Shown: positions 34,163 to 43,279, numbered from the stretch's first letter. The stretch: DNA of 64,000 nucleotides from Yoonia sediminilitoris (GCF_003058085.1 NZ_QBUD01000001.1:310001-374000), one strand, 5' to 3'. Numbers and translations are program-made. The notes: a model not told the origin generated them from the sequence alone.

Positions 34163-35254
34163 CTATTGGTTCATTGCGATGACGTATCCGACGATCAGTG
34201 CGACGATCAACCCAAACAGCACTGCAAAAGTGATTTTCCAGGCAGAATAGGGGCGTTCGCCCTGCACCCGACCTGTGCGCCCGTTGACGACAAAGCGATA
34301 GGATTTGCCGCGATATTTGTAGGCGGCCAGCCAGACCGGCAGCAGGATATGTTTAAAGGTCACATCGCTGACGTGCGTGTCCACGTCTGACACCCGTTGT
34401 TCGTCGCCGCCTATATCATATTTCACATCCCGCAGGATCATCCGGTCCATATACTGACGCGCTTCGGTGAACCCGTCGGCCAGTTCGACCTGATACCCTT
34501 CCGCCCGGAACCCGGCCAGATATTCGGGCTTGTAAGGCTCCAACGCGGATAGGTCCCAGGGTTCCAGCCCGTCGGTGTATCTTTTGGGCAGCGATCTTGA
34601 CGCAAGGACCAGCACATCGTCAAAGAACCGCGCGACCCTGCCGGAGGCCGGGCGCCAGCGTGTCTTGCGCACCCGGACCTGTTTGCGCTTGCCATCCCTG
34701 ACGACTGTCTTTGTTTCATAATAATGCGTGCCGCGCTGGCCGCGGTAACTGCTTTTGGTGTCCGCATCGAATGTCCAGTAGGGGACATAAATGCCATTCA
34801 TCTTGCGACCCTTGCGGGCATAGTCAGTCAGCCCGTTCGGGGCGAACCACAGGCTTCCTAGCCAATTGATCAGCGCATCGCGCGCGCGGCCTTCATCCAG
34901 ATCAAACGGCAGCAGGCCCCGTGGCTTGATGTGCCGGTGTGTCCCGGTGCCGGTGACGACTGGGGTCGCGCAAAACGGGCATTCGGCAGCGTGCGTGTCC
35001 GCGTCATGTTCGGTCGTGGCCCCGCAATTGGGGCAGGTGATCACACGGGTTTCTTCGATCTCTTCCGCGCTCAACCGATTGTCGATGGCGGTGCGGAAAT
35101 CAAGCTCCTTGATGCCCCCCCTTGCGGTGCGTGTCACTTCGATCGCTTCCACATGGCCGCAATGATCGCAGATCAGCCGGTCATCGCCGGGATCAAATCG
35201 CAGGTCCGATCCGCAGGCCGTGCATGGAAAGTGGTGTTCCTGTTCGGTCATCAC
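34163..35254 (-). CDS. zinc-ribbon, membrane-anchored protein of unknown function
   Basis: This 363-residue protein starts with two zinc ribbons: CTACGSDLRF...ICDHCGH (residues 15-35) and CPNCGATTE...CPFCATP (about 75-98). The middle has no domain I can name (YVPYWTFDADTKSSYRGQRG; FDDVLVLASRSLPKRY). A single membrane helix (FAVLFGLIVALIVGYVIA) ends the chain, so the body faces the cytosol or periplasm from a C-terminal anchor. Similar proteins are sometimes labelled TFIIB-type zinc finger or helicase-like without evidence. It overlaps the b561-like gene by four bases, so it is likely part of the same operon. Confidence 0.7.
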   Translation of the reverse strand: MMTEQEHHFPCTACGSDLRFDPGDDRLICDHCGHVEAIEVTRTARGGIKELDFRTAIDNRLSAEEIEETRVITCPNCGATTEHDADTHAAECPFCATPVVTGTGTHRHIKPRGLLPFDLDEGRARDALINWLGSLWFAPNGLTDYARKGRKMNGIYVPYWTFDADTKSSYRGQRGTHYYETKTVVRDGKRKQVRVRKTRWRPASGRVARFFDDVLVLASRSLPKRYTDGLEPWDLSALEPYKPEYLAGFRAEGYQVELADGFTEARQYMDRMILRDVKYDIGGDEQRVSDVDTHVSDVTFKHILLPVWLAAYKYRGKSYRFVVNGRTGRVQGERPYSAWKITFAVLFGLIVALIVGYVIAMNQ

Positions 35255-35673
35255 AGGACCTTATGCAGTATCCGGGGTGACATGTTGCGCAGTGCCCCGT
35301 CATACAAAACATTATGCCGCCAGAAATGAAAGAGCCCGTGCAGCGCCCCCGCGCCGAGCAAGACCAGCAGCGGGATCCAGCCTGTGTCATGCGGTGCCAG
35401 CCCCAGCAGGGCAGCGGCATTTGCGCCAACCGTCAGCGCAAGAACGCCGTACATGCCCCGGTGAACCCACGAATGGGCCGTGCGCAGGGTCCCGCGCAAC
35501 TTTGGCCCCGGCTTGCACAGCATCCCGCGTGTGACGGCCATCGCCAGCCAGAGGCCGCCCGCGACCACAAAGGCCCACCGCACGTAGGGGCTGGCGGTGC
35601 CGCCTTTGACCATGACGAGGACCAAAAGCAGGACCGACCAATGCAAAAAGATTGTCAGGCGGCGTTGTGTCAT
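35251..35673 (-). CDS. cytochrome b561-like membrane protein, paralogue 2
   Basis: This 140-residue, four-helix membrane protein starts at ATG 35673 (MTQRRLTIFLHWSVLLLVLVM). Histidines fall inside helices (FLHW, AHSWVHRG, LHGLFHFWRH), as in di-haem b561 proteins. The last 25 residues (FHFWRHNVLYDGALRNMSPRILHKVL) closely resemble the end of the protein encoded just upstream, so the two are tandem paralogues. It probably moves electrons across the inner membrane; partners are unknown. It overlaps the zinc-ribbon gene by four bases. Confidence 0.72.
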   Translation of the reverse strand: MTQRRLTIFLHWSVLLLVLVMVKGGTASPYVRWAFVVAGGLWLAMAVTRGMLCKPGPKLRGTLRTAHSWVHRGMYGVLALTVGANAAALLGLAPHDTGWIPLLVLLGAGALHGLFHFWRHNVLYDGALRNMSPRILHKVL

Positions 35674-35702
35674 GGCCCCTGATAACAACCCCGCAGCCGG
35701 GG

Positions 35703-36266
35703 TTACAGATATTTATGTAGCCGTTTGGGGGTCATGATCCGCAAGGCATTGTCGCGCAGCCAAAGGTGCCGCCAGATGTGGAAGCCAGCGTGCAAAGCGA
35801 CCAACCCGCCCAGCAGATAGAATTCATAGATGTGGAATGTGCCGATGATGTCGTTCGCGCGGGGCAGACCCATGGGCGGTGCAATCGGCAGAAAGCCCCC
35901 CGCTTTGAGCAGTCTGGTTGATGTCAGCCCCAACAGGAAACCCGTAATCGCGACCCCCCACAGCCCCCAGACGATGGCTGTGTTCAGCAGCCTGTGGATG
36001 CGTCGGGCCCGTGGCCCCAGTTTCGGCCCCGGCCGTCCTGCCAACCCGCGCCGCGCATAATCCGCCATCCAGATCAGCGAAATGGTCACAAAGACCAGCG
36101 CGAGTATTGAATGAAACTGGAACGCTGCCGGTCCGAATGGCAGCACATCTTCCGGCGTCACAAGGATGAACCAGATCAGCAACGGGATCATCAACACATG
36201 CCCGCATTTCAGCAATGTGCGCCGTTGGGGCAAACGGGCAAAAAGAGAGGCGATTGAATAGGTCAT
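35703..36266 (-). CDS. cytochrome b561-like membrane protein, paralogue 1
   Basis: This 187-residue membrane protein has four hydrophobic helices and conserved histidines (KCGHVLMIPLL, FQFHSILALVF, RRIHRLLNTA, GTFHIYEFY, HAGFHIWRHLW) fit for haem b ligation. The C-terminal HIWRHLWLRDNALRIMTPKRLHKYL is shared with the next gene. It is the first gene of the run of five minus-strand genes ending in dtd. It could be part of a small membrane redox module; no soluble partner is encoded nearby. Confidence 0.72.
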   Translation of the reverse strand: MTYSIASLFARLPQRRTLLKCGHVLMIPLLIWFILVTPEDVLPFGPAAFQFHSILALVFVTISLIWMADYARRGLAGRPGPKLGPRARRIHRLLNTAIVWGLWGVAITGFLLGLTSTRLLKAGGFLPIAPPMGLPRANDIIGTFHIYEFYLLGGLVALHAGFHIWRHLWLRDNALRIMTPKRLHKYL

Positions 36267-36299
36267 ACCTTACTATACGCGCCCGGACCGGATTTAGTT

Positions 36300-36590
36300 T
36301 CAATTCCTGTTGTTGGTCACAATGTGAAAAACTGGTGTGCTGGCGCAAGTTGGCATGCCGTCGTCGCGGCAATCAAGCCGGATGTCGCGTCCGGCAGCAA
36401 CGATTGTCTCCCATTCGGCCTTTATCGCATCAGCGCTTGCGGCCAGAGCCGCCTCTCCTGTGGGGTAGTGATCGTCTTGCAGGAAGAGCGTTATCAAACC
36501 CGGTGACGTCGCATTCGTCAAGCCGCGCTTGCCTTGGGCCTCCTCGATGGCATTGCAGACCGTTGGCGTGTCGTTTTTTCATTAACGCAA
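36300..36590 (-). pseudogene. fragment of a cobalamin-independent methionine synthase-like gene
   Basis: About 90 codons read CNAIEEAQGKRGLTNATSPG, then LITLFLQDDHYPTGEAALAA, then ADAIKAEWETIVAAGRDIRLDCRDDG. This matches the C-terminal half of MetE-like methyltransferases (SPGxxxLFLxxxHYPsxEAyl...AdAmxxEyexIvaAGfxlqlDcpD). The upstream part is cut by a TGA, and after DCRDDG the sequence is unrelated and stops. No start codon with ribosome site is present. It is a dead remnant left in an otherwise empty 980-base interval. Confidence 0.65.
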
Positions 36591-37246
36591 GCGGTACGGT
36601 GGAAAGGTCACTTCCATCGGGGCAGGGCTTTGGTTGTCATTTGGGGTTGTTCGAGGTTCGGCATGTTCGACGATGATCAGCCTGGCGTGTGGCACGAGCG
36701 GGTGCATAATCGCGTGATGACCACGGGCGCCTGCCGGGCAAAAAGATCAGCGGCCTGCACAATGTTCAGCCTGCCCGTGTTGCGCCGGCGTGGCGCTGCC
36801 ACCTGCGTCGCCCCCGCGCCCCCAGAAAAAACACCAGTGGCCGCGCACCTTGTCCGGCCTGGCCCGATGTCCGCTTTTTTGACTGCTCACAAAGTTTTTG
36901 CCGCGTTGCAGTGAATGGCTGCTCCCTGCGGTGCCTGTGGAAAAACAGCCTGATGCCTGCACAGAAACTAACATCTGATTGAGCCTGTAGTCGCGTTTTT
37001 GTTCGGGCTTTGCGCATCTGCTGCGGTGCGGGGAAAATCCTCGCCAGTTTGCGGAGGTCGTGGGCCGTGGCGGCGCGCAGAAAAGCGTCGCTTGCCCCAT
37101 CTAAGCGGAGCCGCCCCAACTAAAAAATGCACCATGACGGTTCACGAAACGCAGTTTCACTGCAAAAGATGCGCTACCATTTGTAAGGCAACTGGCGGCA
37201 CATATTTCGCGTGCAACGGTTTGGGGTATAGGGGAAATTTCACCAA
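36591..37246. other. intergenic stretch without recognised gene
   Basis: About 650 bases lie between the MetE-like remnant and tRNA-Glu. Open frames exist on both strands, but none has a ribosome site together with a recognisable protein. It looks like eroded former coding DNA. Confidence 0.5.
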
Positions 37247-37321
37247 TGGCAGTCCCTAGGGGAATCGAACCCCTCTTTCCAGGTTGAAAACCTGGCGTCC
37301 TAACCGATAGACGAAGGGACC
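37247..37321 (-). tRNA. tRNA-Glu (anticodon UUC), CCA encoded
   Basis: The reverse strand starts GGTCCCTTCGTCTATCGG and ends in TTCGATTCCCC-AGGGACT-GCCA. The acceptor stem pairs GGTCCCT with AGGGACT (one G-U). The anticodon loop is TTTTCAA between CAGG/CCTG arms, giving anticodon UUC. It is 75 bases including the CCA end, and typical of alphaproteobacterial tRNA-Glu. Confidence 0.96.
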
Positions 37322-37393
37322 GCTGTTGGTGGGCCGCTTTTAGGAAAAGCACGCGCGACGCGCAAGAGGTTTTTTCAGCTTTTTTGAAGTAAT

Positions 37394-39157
37394 TCAATGT
37401 GCGGGTGCTGCATCCTCAAGACGGAGTTGTACGGACTGCCGCCCTTGCCATGTATTGATCTCCAACCGGCCGGCCAGATGAAAGCGGGCACCATTGTGAC
37501 CCACCAGCATCGGCCCAATCGGACCGTCCATGCCGCCAAAACAGATGGCATCGATTCGCGGCCCGATCCCGTCGCTGAAACTGACTTTCAGATGGTTCGC
37601 GCCCACCTGTTTTGCAAATTTGATCTGACAATCGGGGAACACGAAGCGGGGGGCAGGGGCACCGGCACCAAATGGCCCTGCCGCTTCAATCTGCTGCACC
37701 AGATCAACCGTTGCGGCAGCGGGCATCAGGACGCCGTCCAGTCGCAGGTCCGCAGGGCCGATATGCGCCGCGCCCTGCTTTTCCAGCAGCGCGCCAAGAT
37801 GGTCCATCGCCGCTTCCAACTGGTCGCGTGCGACAGTCAGTCCGGCGGCCATCTTATGACCGCCGCCCTTGATCAGAAACCCCTCTGTCGCAGCACGCTG
37901 GATGACGGCACCCAGATCAATACCGGTGACTGACCGGCCAGACCCTTTCCCTTCGTTGCCGTCCAGCCCGATGACAATGGCGGGGCGGTTGGTCGCCTCT
38001 TTCAGGCGCGCCGCCACAATACCGACCACACCGGGGTGCCAGCCTTCGCCAGCGGCCCAGACAAGTGGTCCATCCAATCCGCGCGCTTCGGCCTGTTCCA
38101 TTGCCTGTTCGCGGACCTGCTGTTCCACCTCGCGCCGTTCGGTATTCAGCGCATCAAGCCGTGCGGCCAATCCTTCGGCTTCATGCCTGTCGGCAGTGGC
38201 AAGCAGTCGCGCACCCAGATCTGCCTTGCCAATGCGACCACCGGCATTGACGCGGGGCCCAAGCAGGAACCCCAAATGATAGCCTGTCGGTGCCTGATCA
38301 AGTCCGGCCACATCTGCCAGCGCCGTCAAGCCGATGCGCTGGCGGCGGGCCATCACGGTCAGTCCCTGCCGGACAAAGGCACGATTGAGTCCGGTCAGCG
38401 GGGCAACATCGGCGACTGTGGCAAGCGCCACAAGATCAAGCATTGCCATCAGATCGGGGCCCTTGTGACCGGTATTCCGCATTTGGCGGTTCGTCTCGAC
38501 CAGCATCAAGAATACAACGGCCGCTGCACAAAGATGCGCCAGATCGCCGCTTTCGTCCTGACGGTTGGGATTGACCACGGCCAATGCAGGTGGCAGCGTT
38601 TCACCGCCCAAATGGTGATCCAGCACGATCACATCGGCAGCAGCAGCGGCTGCAATCGGGCTGTGGGACAAGGTGCCGCAATCGACGCAGATGATCAGAT
38701 CATGATCGCGGGCAAGGGCGGCCATGGCTTCATCATTGGGGCCATACCCTTCGTCGATCCGGTCGGGCACGTACAAGGTCGCGCTGCGTCCCATCTCGCG
38801 TAGCCATGTCAGCAGCAGGGCGGCAGATGATCCGCCATCCACATCATAATCGGCAAAGATGGCGATCCGCTGCTTTTGGGACACCGCTTGCAGAAATCGG
38901 GTGGCTGCGGCCGCCATATCACGCAGGCTGCGCGGGTCCGGCATCAGATCGCGCAACGTCGGGGTCAGAAAATCCGCAGCTTGTTCTGCACTGATACCAC
39001 GCTTGACAAGCGTGCGGCACAACGGGGCGGGCAAGTCGACGACCTGTGCCATCGCTTCCGACAGGCGGTCCTCTTCCTGGGTCGGACCAATCCAGCGGCG
39101 ACCGGTTGCAGAGGCGGTGACATTCAGAAATGCGGGTTTTTCTAGGGGCATTGTCAT
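37394..39157 (-). CDS. recJ: single-stranded-DNA-specific exonuclease RecJ
   Basis: RecJ degrades 5' single strands in recombination and mismatch repair. The 587-residue protein carries the DHH phosphoesterase motifs IAIFADYDVDGGSSAALL, DLIICVDCGT and VIVLDHHLGGETLP, then RVNAGGRIGKADLGARLL. The DHHA1 domain with GRSVTGIDLGAVI and IKGGGHKMAAGLTV follows, and a C-terminal OB-like region. The usual GS in YDVDG(A/V)(T/S)S is GGSS here, a mild variation. glpX lies about 280 bases upstream. Confidence 0.94.
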   Translation of the reverse strand: MTMPLEKPAFLNVTASATGRRWIGPTQEEDRLSEAMAQVVDLPAPLCRTLVKRGISAEQAADFLTPTLRDLMPDPRSLRDMAAAATRFLQAVSQKQRIAIFADYDVDGGSSAALLLTWLREMGRSATLYVPDRIDEGYGPNDEAMAALARDHDLIICVDCGTLSHSPIAAAAAADVIVLDHHLGGETLPPALAVVNPNRQDESGDLAHLCAAAVVFLMLVETNRQMRNTGHKGPDLMAMLDLVALATVADVAPLTGLNRAFVRQGLTVMARRQRIGLTALADVAGLDQAPTGYHLGFLLGPRVNAGGRIGKADLGARLLATADRHEAEGLAARLDALNTERREVEQQVREQAMEQAEARGLDGPLVWAAGEGWHPGVVGIVAARLKEATNRPAIVIGLDGNEGKGSGRSVTGIDLGAVIQRAATEGFLIKGGGHKMAAGLTVARDQLEAAMDHLGALLEKQGAAHIGPADLRLDGVLMPAAATVDLVQQIEAAGPFGAGAPAPRFVFPDCQIKFAKQVGANHLKVSFSDGIGPRIDAICFGGMDGPIGPMLVGHNGARFHLAGRLEINTWQGRQSVQLRLEDAAPAH

Positions 39158-39438
39158 GGGAAAAATCTATATGACGGGGCCGCGCGCTTGACCACGCAAT
39201 GTTTTCGTTTGATGGAAATAATGGCCAGTCTCACATGGCTGCACAAGCAGCAGCACACGGGTCAATCCTGCGGTAGGGGGCGCCCAATCTGCTTCACCGC
39301 CCTGCCATCCAACGACGCAACACCCTCTTTCTTATGGCCAAAAATATCCTTGGGGGTCCGGGGGCAAAGCCCCCGGCCTGTCGGCTTGCGCAGCAAGTCG
39401 AAACAGAATGCAAAAACATAATCGCCTGCAGTGATGGA
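39158..39438. other. intergenic region with GC-rich hairpin
   Basis: It holds one strong palindrome, CCGGGGGCAAAGCCCCCGG, at 39358-39376, preceded by AAAATATCCTTGGGGGT. This is the type of dispersed palindrome common between genes in Rhodobacteraceae. It may terminate glpX transcription. No gene is seen. Confidence 0.6.
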
Positions 39439-40404
39439 TCAGTCGACAGGGTTACGATAAACCATCCGGCGGACAGAACCGGTCTTGGAGCGCATCAGAA
39501 TGGTTTCAGCGGTCACAAAGCCCACTTCACGTTTGATCCCCGGCACAAGGGATCCATCTGTCACGCCAGTGGCCGCAAAAATCACGTCACCTGTGACCAT
39601 ATCATCGCGGGTATAGACGCGGTCGAAGTTGGATATGCCGGCCTTTTTGGCACGCCCGCGTTCATCGTCATTGCGGAAGGTCAGTCTGCCAAAGATTTGA
39701 CCGCCCATGCATTTGAGCGCGGCGGCCGCCAGAACGCCCTCGGGTGCCCCGCCTGAACCCATATACATATCAATCCCGGTCTTTATCGGTTCGGCGGTAT
39801 GCATGACCCCCGCAACATCGCCGTCGGTAATCAGGCGGATCGCCGCGCCGGTGCTGCGAATTTCGGCGATCATCTCTTCATGGCGGGGGCGCTCCAACAC
39901 ACAAACGGTGATGTCGTTGGTTGAACAGCCTTTGGCTGCGGCCAGAGACGAAACGCGTTCGGACGGGGACATATCAAGCGTTACAACACCGGGACGAAAC
40001 CCCGGACCAATCGCCAGCTTGTCCATATAGACGTCGGGCGCATGCAGCATCGACCCGCGCGGACCCATCGCGATCACGGCCAGCGCGTTGGGCATGTCCT
40101 TGGCGGTCAATGTGGTGCCTTCCAGCGGGTCCAGCGCGATATCCACGCCCGGCCCCTTGCCGGTGCCGACTTCCTCGCCGATGAACAGCATCGGCGCTTC
40201 GTCACGCTCACCTTCGCCAATTACGACGACGCCTGCAATATCAAGCCGGTTCAATTGGGTGCGCATGGCATCCACCGCCGCCTGATCGGCGGCCTTTTCG
40301 TCGCCGCGGCCAATCAGCGGCGTACAGGCAATAGCTGCGGCTTCTGAAACGCGGGCAAGGCCGAGTGAAAGCATACGGTCGTTGAAATCAGCGGCTTGGG
40401 GCAT
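39439..40404 (-). CDS. glpX: fructose-1,6-bisphosphatase class II
   Basis: This gluconeogenic phosphatase removes the 1-phosphate of fructose-1,6-bisphosphate. The 321-residue protein has the metal and substrate loops of the class: VVIGEGERDEAPMLFIGEEVG, DIALDPLEGTTLTAKD and the C-terminal MYMGSGGAPEGVLAAAALKCMGGQIFGRL. It lies 94 bases downstream of hom on the same strand and is probably cotranscribed, an arrangement frequent in alphaproteobacteria. Confidence 0.95.
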   Translation of the reverse strand: MPQAADFNDRMLSLGLARVSEAAAIACTPLIGRGDEKAADQAAVDAMRTQLNRLDIAGVVVIGEGERDEAPMLFIGEEVGTGKGPGVDIALDPLEGTTLTAKDMPNALAVIAMGPRGSMLHAPDVYMDKLAIGPGFRPGVVTLDMSPSERVSSLAAAKGCSTNDITVCVLERPRHEEMIAEIRSTGAAIRLITDGDVAGVMHTAEPIKTGIDMYMGSGGAPEGVLAAAALKCMGGQIFGRLTFRNDDERGRAKKAGISNFDRVYTRDDMVTGDVIFAATGVTDGSLVPGIKREVGFVTAETILMRSKTGSVRRMVYRNPVD

Positions 40405-40480
40405 CTGGTCAGGTCCTTTTTTCCATTGATCTACCTAAAGCCTGTCTGGCCACCGGGAACAAGACTGTTTGCGCTAAAGG

Positions 40481-40495
40481 CCCGTGCATCACGGG
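40481..40495 (-). terminator. short hairpin after hom
   Basis: CCCGTG and CACGGG form a 6-bp stem with a 3-base loop directly after the hom stop codon, in the gap before glpX. There is no T-run; it may attenuate rather than end transcription. Confidence 0.3.
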
Positions 40496-40498
40496 GGC

Positions 40499-41785
40499 TC
40501 AGACGGCTTCGATCCTGATCGTCACGGGGTCGCCTTGCAGGACACCCGTTGTTGCGAATGCGGCCACGGCTTCTTCCAAAGCGGTGCGGGTTGTCTTGTG
40601 GGTGACGATCAATACGGGGGCTGTGGTTTGCGTATGCTGGTACTGGCGCATGCGGTCGATCGAAATCCCCGCTTCGCCCAAGGCGCGGGCAATCTTGGCC
40701 AAGGCACCGGGTTTATCAAGCAGTTGCAGGCGTAGATAGTAAGGGGCAGACACAGCGGCGCGCGCGGCCCTGGCCTTGCGCAGGCTGTTTGCAGGCTGCC
40801 CGAAGGTCGAAATCCGCAGGCCGCGTGCAATATCCATCACATCACCCATGACAGCACTGGCGGTCGGGCCCTCGCCGGCACCGGGGCCGCGCAGAACGAT
40901 CTGGCTGACTGCATCACCTTCCAGCACGACCATATTGGTCCCGCCCTGAAGTTGCCCCAACGGTGACGTATCCGGCACCAGACATGGCGACATGCGCTGT
41001 TCAAGACCGCGCCCGGTCAGTTGCGCGACACCAAGCAGCTTGATTTTATAACCCATATCGGCGGCCTGCCGGATATCTTCGATCGTGACCGATCCGATCC
41101 CCTCGAGCTCGACCGCCTCAAAATCGACCTGCGTGCCAAAGGCAATGGCGGCCAGCAGGGCAAGCTTGTGACCCGCATCAATGCCGCCCACGTCCAGTTC
41201 AGGGTCCGCTTCGAGATAGCCAAGCTGGTTGGCTTCTTCGAAAACGGCTTCGTAGGTCAGCCCTGCATCTTCCATGCGGGTCAGGATATAATTGCAGCTG
41301 CCGTTCATCACGCCCATCACACGGGTAATCTCATTGCCCGCAAGCCCTTCCGTCAGCGATTTGACAACCGGAATTCCGCCTGCGACGGCCGCCTCGAAAC
41401 GGATGACCTGACCGGCGTCTTCGGCCATGGCTGCAAGGGGCTGTCCGTGAATGGCCAAGAGCGCCTTGTTCGCGCTGACCACATCCTTGCCCGCCTTGAT
41501 TGCCGCCTCGGTTGCGTCCTTTGCCGCGCCCTCGGACCCACCCATCACTTCGATAAAGAGATCGACGTCATCACGCTGGGCCAAGGCAACGGGATCGTCC
41601 TCCCATGCGTAATCGGACAGGTCGACGCCGCGGTCCTTGTCCCGCGACCGCGCCGACACCGCACTGATGACAATGGGTCGACCTGCGCGGGCTGCCAGCA
41701 ACGTCCCATGCTTTTGAACGATTTTGACAACTCCGACACCAACAGTGCCAAGTCCTGCAATGCCAAGACGCAGTGGTTTGCTCAT
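40499..41785 (-). CDS. hom: homoserine dehydrogenase
   Basis: It reduces aspartate semialdehyde to homoserine in threonine and methionine synthesis. The 428-residue protein has the NAD(P) motif GIAGLGTVGVGVV, the catalytic region AAVAGGIPVVKSLTEGLAGNEI and GVMNGSCNYILTRM. Next come LEADPELDVGGIDAGHKLALLAA and a C-terminal ACT domain (LRLQLLDKPGALAKIARALGEAGISIDRM) for allosteric threonine binding. There is no aspartokinase fusion. Confidence 0.95.
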   Translation of the reverse strand: MSKPLRLGIAGLGTVGVGVVKIVQKHGTLLAARAGRPIVISAVSARSRDKDRGVDLSDYAWEDDPVALAQRDDVDLFIEVMGGSEGAAKDATEAAIKAGKDVVSANKALLAIHGQPLAAMAEDAGQVIRFEAAVAGGIPVVKSLTEGLAGNEITRVMGVMNGSCNYILTRMEDAGLTYEAVFEEANQLGYLEADPELDVGGIDAGHKLALLAAIAFGTQVDFEAVELEGIGSVTIEDIRQAADMGYKIKLLGVAQLTGRGLEQRMSPCLVPDTSPLGQLQGGTNMVVLEGDAVSQIVLRGPGAGEGPTASAVMGDVMDIARGLRISTFGQPANSLRKARAARAAVSAPYYLRLQLLDKPGALAKIARALGEAGISIDRMRQYQHTQTTAPVLIVTHKTTRTALEEAVAAFATTGVLQGDPVTIRIEAV

Positions 41786-41838
41786 CTGGTGTATCCGTAT
41801 GCTCGAGTCGTTGTAGCGGTACTATCCAATAGGGCCCG

Positions 41839-42075
41839 CTACTGCAACGCACCGATTTCGGTCTCGCGCAGGACCTCTGCACGCCGTTCAAGTGCTTCGA
41901 TGCGCGCCTGAAGGTCCGCGTCGGTATCTGGCGTCGTCGTGCTATCCCCGGCCGTCGGCCGGGCGGTCAGGACAGGGTAGGGGGCGTCGCGCGCATCATC
42001 CGAGATTGTCCCTTCCAGCGCCGGAAAGGTCGTGCAGCCGGTCAGGCCAAGCAGGATGATGATGGCGAAGCGCAT
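41839..42075 (-). CDS. small lipoprotein
   Basis: This 78-residue precursor has a lipoprotein signal peptide MRFAIIILLGLTGC, where the lipobox LTGC is modified at Cys14. The mature part is short, Thr/Asp-rich, and ends in a coiled-coil stretch (ADLQARIEALERRAEVL). ATG 42075 was chosen because it gives an exact signal peptide; the frame upstream to 42111 adds no plausible residues. The function is unknown. It is divergent from the TetR gene. Confidence 0.65.
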   Translation of the reverse strand: MRFAIIILLGLTGCTTFPALEGTISDDARDAPYPVLTARPTAGDSTTTPDTDADLQARIEALERRAEVLRETEIGALQ

Positions 42076-42135
42076 AGTCGGCCTATATCCGGCGGGCCCT
42101 GCGCGGTGCAAGAGCCGTCAGAGGGGCTTTTCAAA

Positions 42136-42149
42136 TGAACAGTTGTTCA
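42136..42149. promoter_or_regulatory. candidate TetR-family operator
   Basis: TGAAC-AGTT-GTTCA is an inverted repeat with perfect 5-base arms, just upstream of the TetR gene start and within the divergent region shared with the lipoprotein gene. Autoregulation is the usual pattern for such genes. Confidence 0.4.
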
Positions 42150-42154
42150 GTTAC

Positions 42155-42751
42155 ATGCTACCCATGGCGCGCAAACAAGGTTCACATTCCGATATCACCG
42201 GCCCCAAGGTGCATCAGGCCGCACTGCGGCTGATCGCGCAACATGGGTATGCGGCTGTTTCGATGCGCCAGATCGCGGCAGAGGTCGGGGTGCAGGTCGG
42301 TGCGCTTTATAACTACACGTCAGACAAACAGAGTCTGCTTTATGATCTGATGCATAGCCACATGCGCGACTTGTTGGACGCGGTGGCCGCAACAGACATG
42401 AGCGGCGATCCCGTGACCCGGCTGCGGGCCTTTACCTGTTTTCATATTCGCTATCACTTGCCGCGGTCCGACAATGTTTTCGTGTCCTACATGGAATTGC
42501 GCAATCTCTCGCCGGATAATTTCACGGCTGTCGAGGCGATGCGCCGTGATTACGAGAATATCCTCGAGCAGATATTGCGTGATGGTGAGGCGGAGGGCGT
42601 CTTTTCCGTTGCCGATACACGGGTTTCGACAATGGCCCTGATTGCCATGCTGACCGGACTAAGCCATTGGTACCGCGAAGACGGACGGTTGGGCATGGAC
42701 AAAATAGAAGCCATCTATTGGGATCTGGTGCGCAAAGCCGTCATGGCATAG
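42155..42751 (+). CDS. TetR-family transcriptional regulator
   Basis: This is a regulator of about 198 residues. The N-terminal helix-turn-helix is canonical: AALRLIAQHGYAAVSMRQIAAEVGVQVGALYNYTSDKQSLLYDL. The C-terminal ligand domain contains DNVFVSYMELRNLSPDNFTAVEAMRRDYENILEQIL, typical of regulators that sense acyl-CoA or similar molecules (KstR2-like), but the ligand is not known. ATG 42155 (MLPMARKQG) or 42164 (MARKQG) are the likely starts; the frame upstream overlaps the lipoprotein gene. Confidence 0.82.
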   Translation: MLPMARKQGSHSDITGPKVHQAALRLIAQHGYAAVSMRQIAAEVGVQVGALYNYTSDKQSLLYDLMHSHMRDLLDAVAATDMSGDPVTRLRAFTCFHIRYHLPRSDNVFVSYMELRNLSPDNFTAVEAMRRDYENILEQILRDGEAEGVFSVADTRVSTMALIAMLTGLSHWYREDGRLGMDKIEAIYWDLVRKAVMA

Positions 42752-42796
42752 CACCGACAGGCGGCGCCTGACCCTAGGAGCCGCAAAGGAGAAATA

Positions 42797-43279
42797 ATGT
42801 TTGAAGCTGATGAACATGGCGTCTTTGCAAGGGTCGCGGCGTCGACCACACGGCGGCTTTTGGGGTACAGTGTTCTGCTGTTTCTGGGGGCATTACTGGT
42901 CTATCTGCCGCTGTCACAACCATCATCGGTCTTGTGGACAATTTTCATGGTGGGTCTTGGCGCGCTGGTTTTCTGGCTGGCGGAACGGATGCGTGCAGGC
43001 ACCCGCGTTGCGTTGGAACTGACCGAGACTGAGCTGCGTGAAAGCACTGGACGGGTCCTTGCGCGTCTGGACGAGATCGCATCGGTTGATCGCGGCGCGT
43101 TTTCGCATAAGCCGTCGAACGGGTTCACCCTGATCCTGAAAAGCAAAAAGCCCCGGGCATGGGCGCCGGGGCTTTGGTGGCGGCTTGGTCGCCGCGTGGG
43201 GGTTGGTGGTGTGACCTCTGCCGGAGAAGCGAAATTCATGGCAGAACAGATCAGCCTGCGGATCGCGTCCGAGAGCTGA
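42797..43279 (+). CDS. two-helix membrane protein of unknown function
   Basis: This 160-residue protein has two adjacent hydrophobic helices (about residues 22-40 and 44-62), then a soluble tail with TRVALELTETELRESTGRVLARLDEIASVDRGAFSHKPSNGF and a Trp/Arg-rich loop (RAWAPGLWWRLGRRVGVGG). The strand pattern of the tail resembles a bacterial PH-like domain, but I do not recognise a named family. A good ribosome site (AAAGGAGAAATA) precedes ATG 42797. It lies 45 bases after the TetR gene and could be its target. Confidence 0.65.
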   Translation: MFEADEHGVFARVAASTTRRLLGYSVLLFLGALLVYLPLSQPSSVLWTIFMVGLGALVFWLAERMRAGTRVALELTETELRESTGRVLARLDEIASVDRGAFSHKPSNGFTLILKSKKPRAWAPGLWWRLGRRVGVGGVTSAGEAKFMAEQISLRIASES

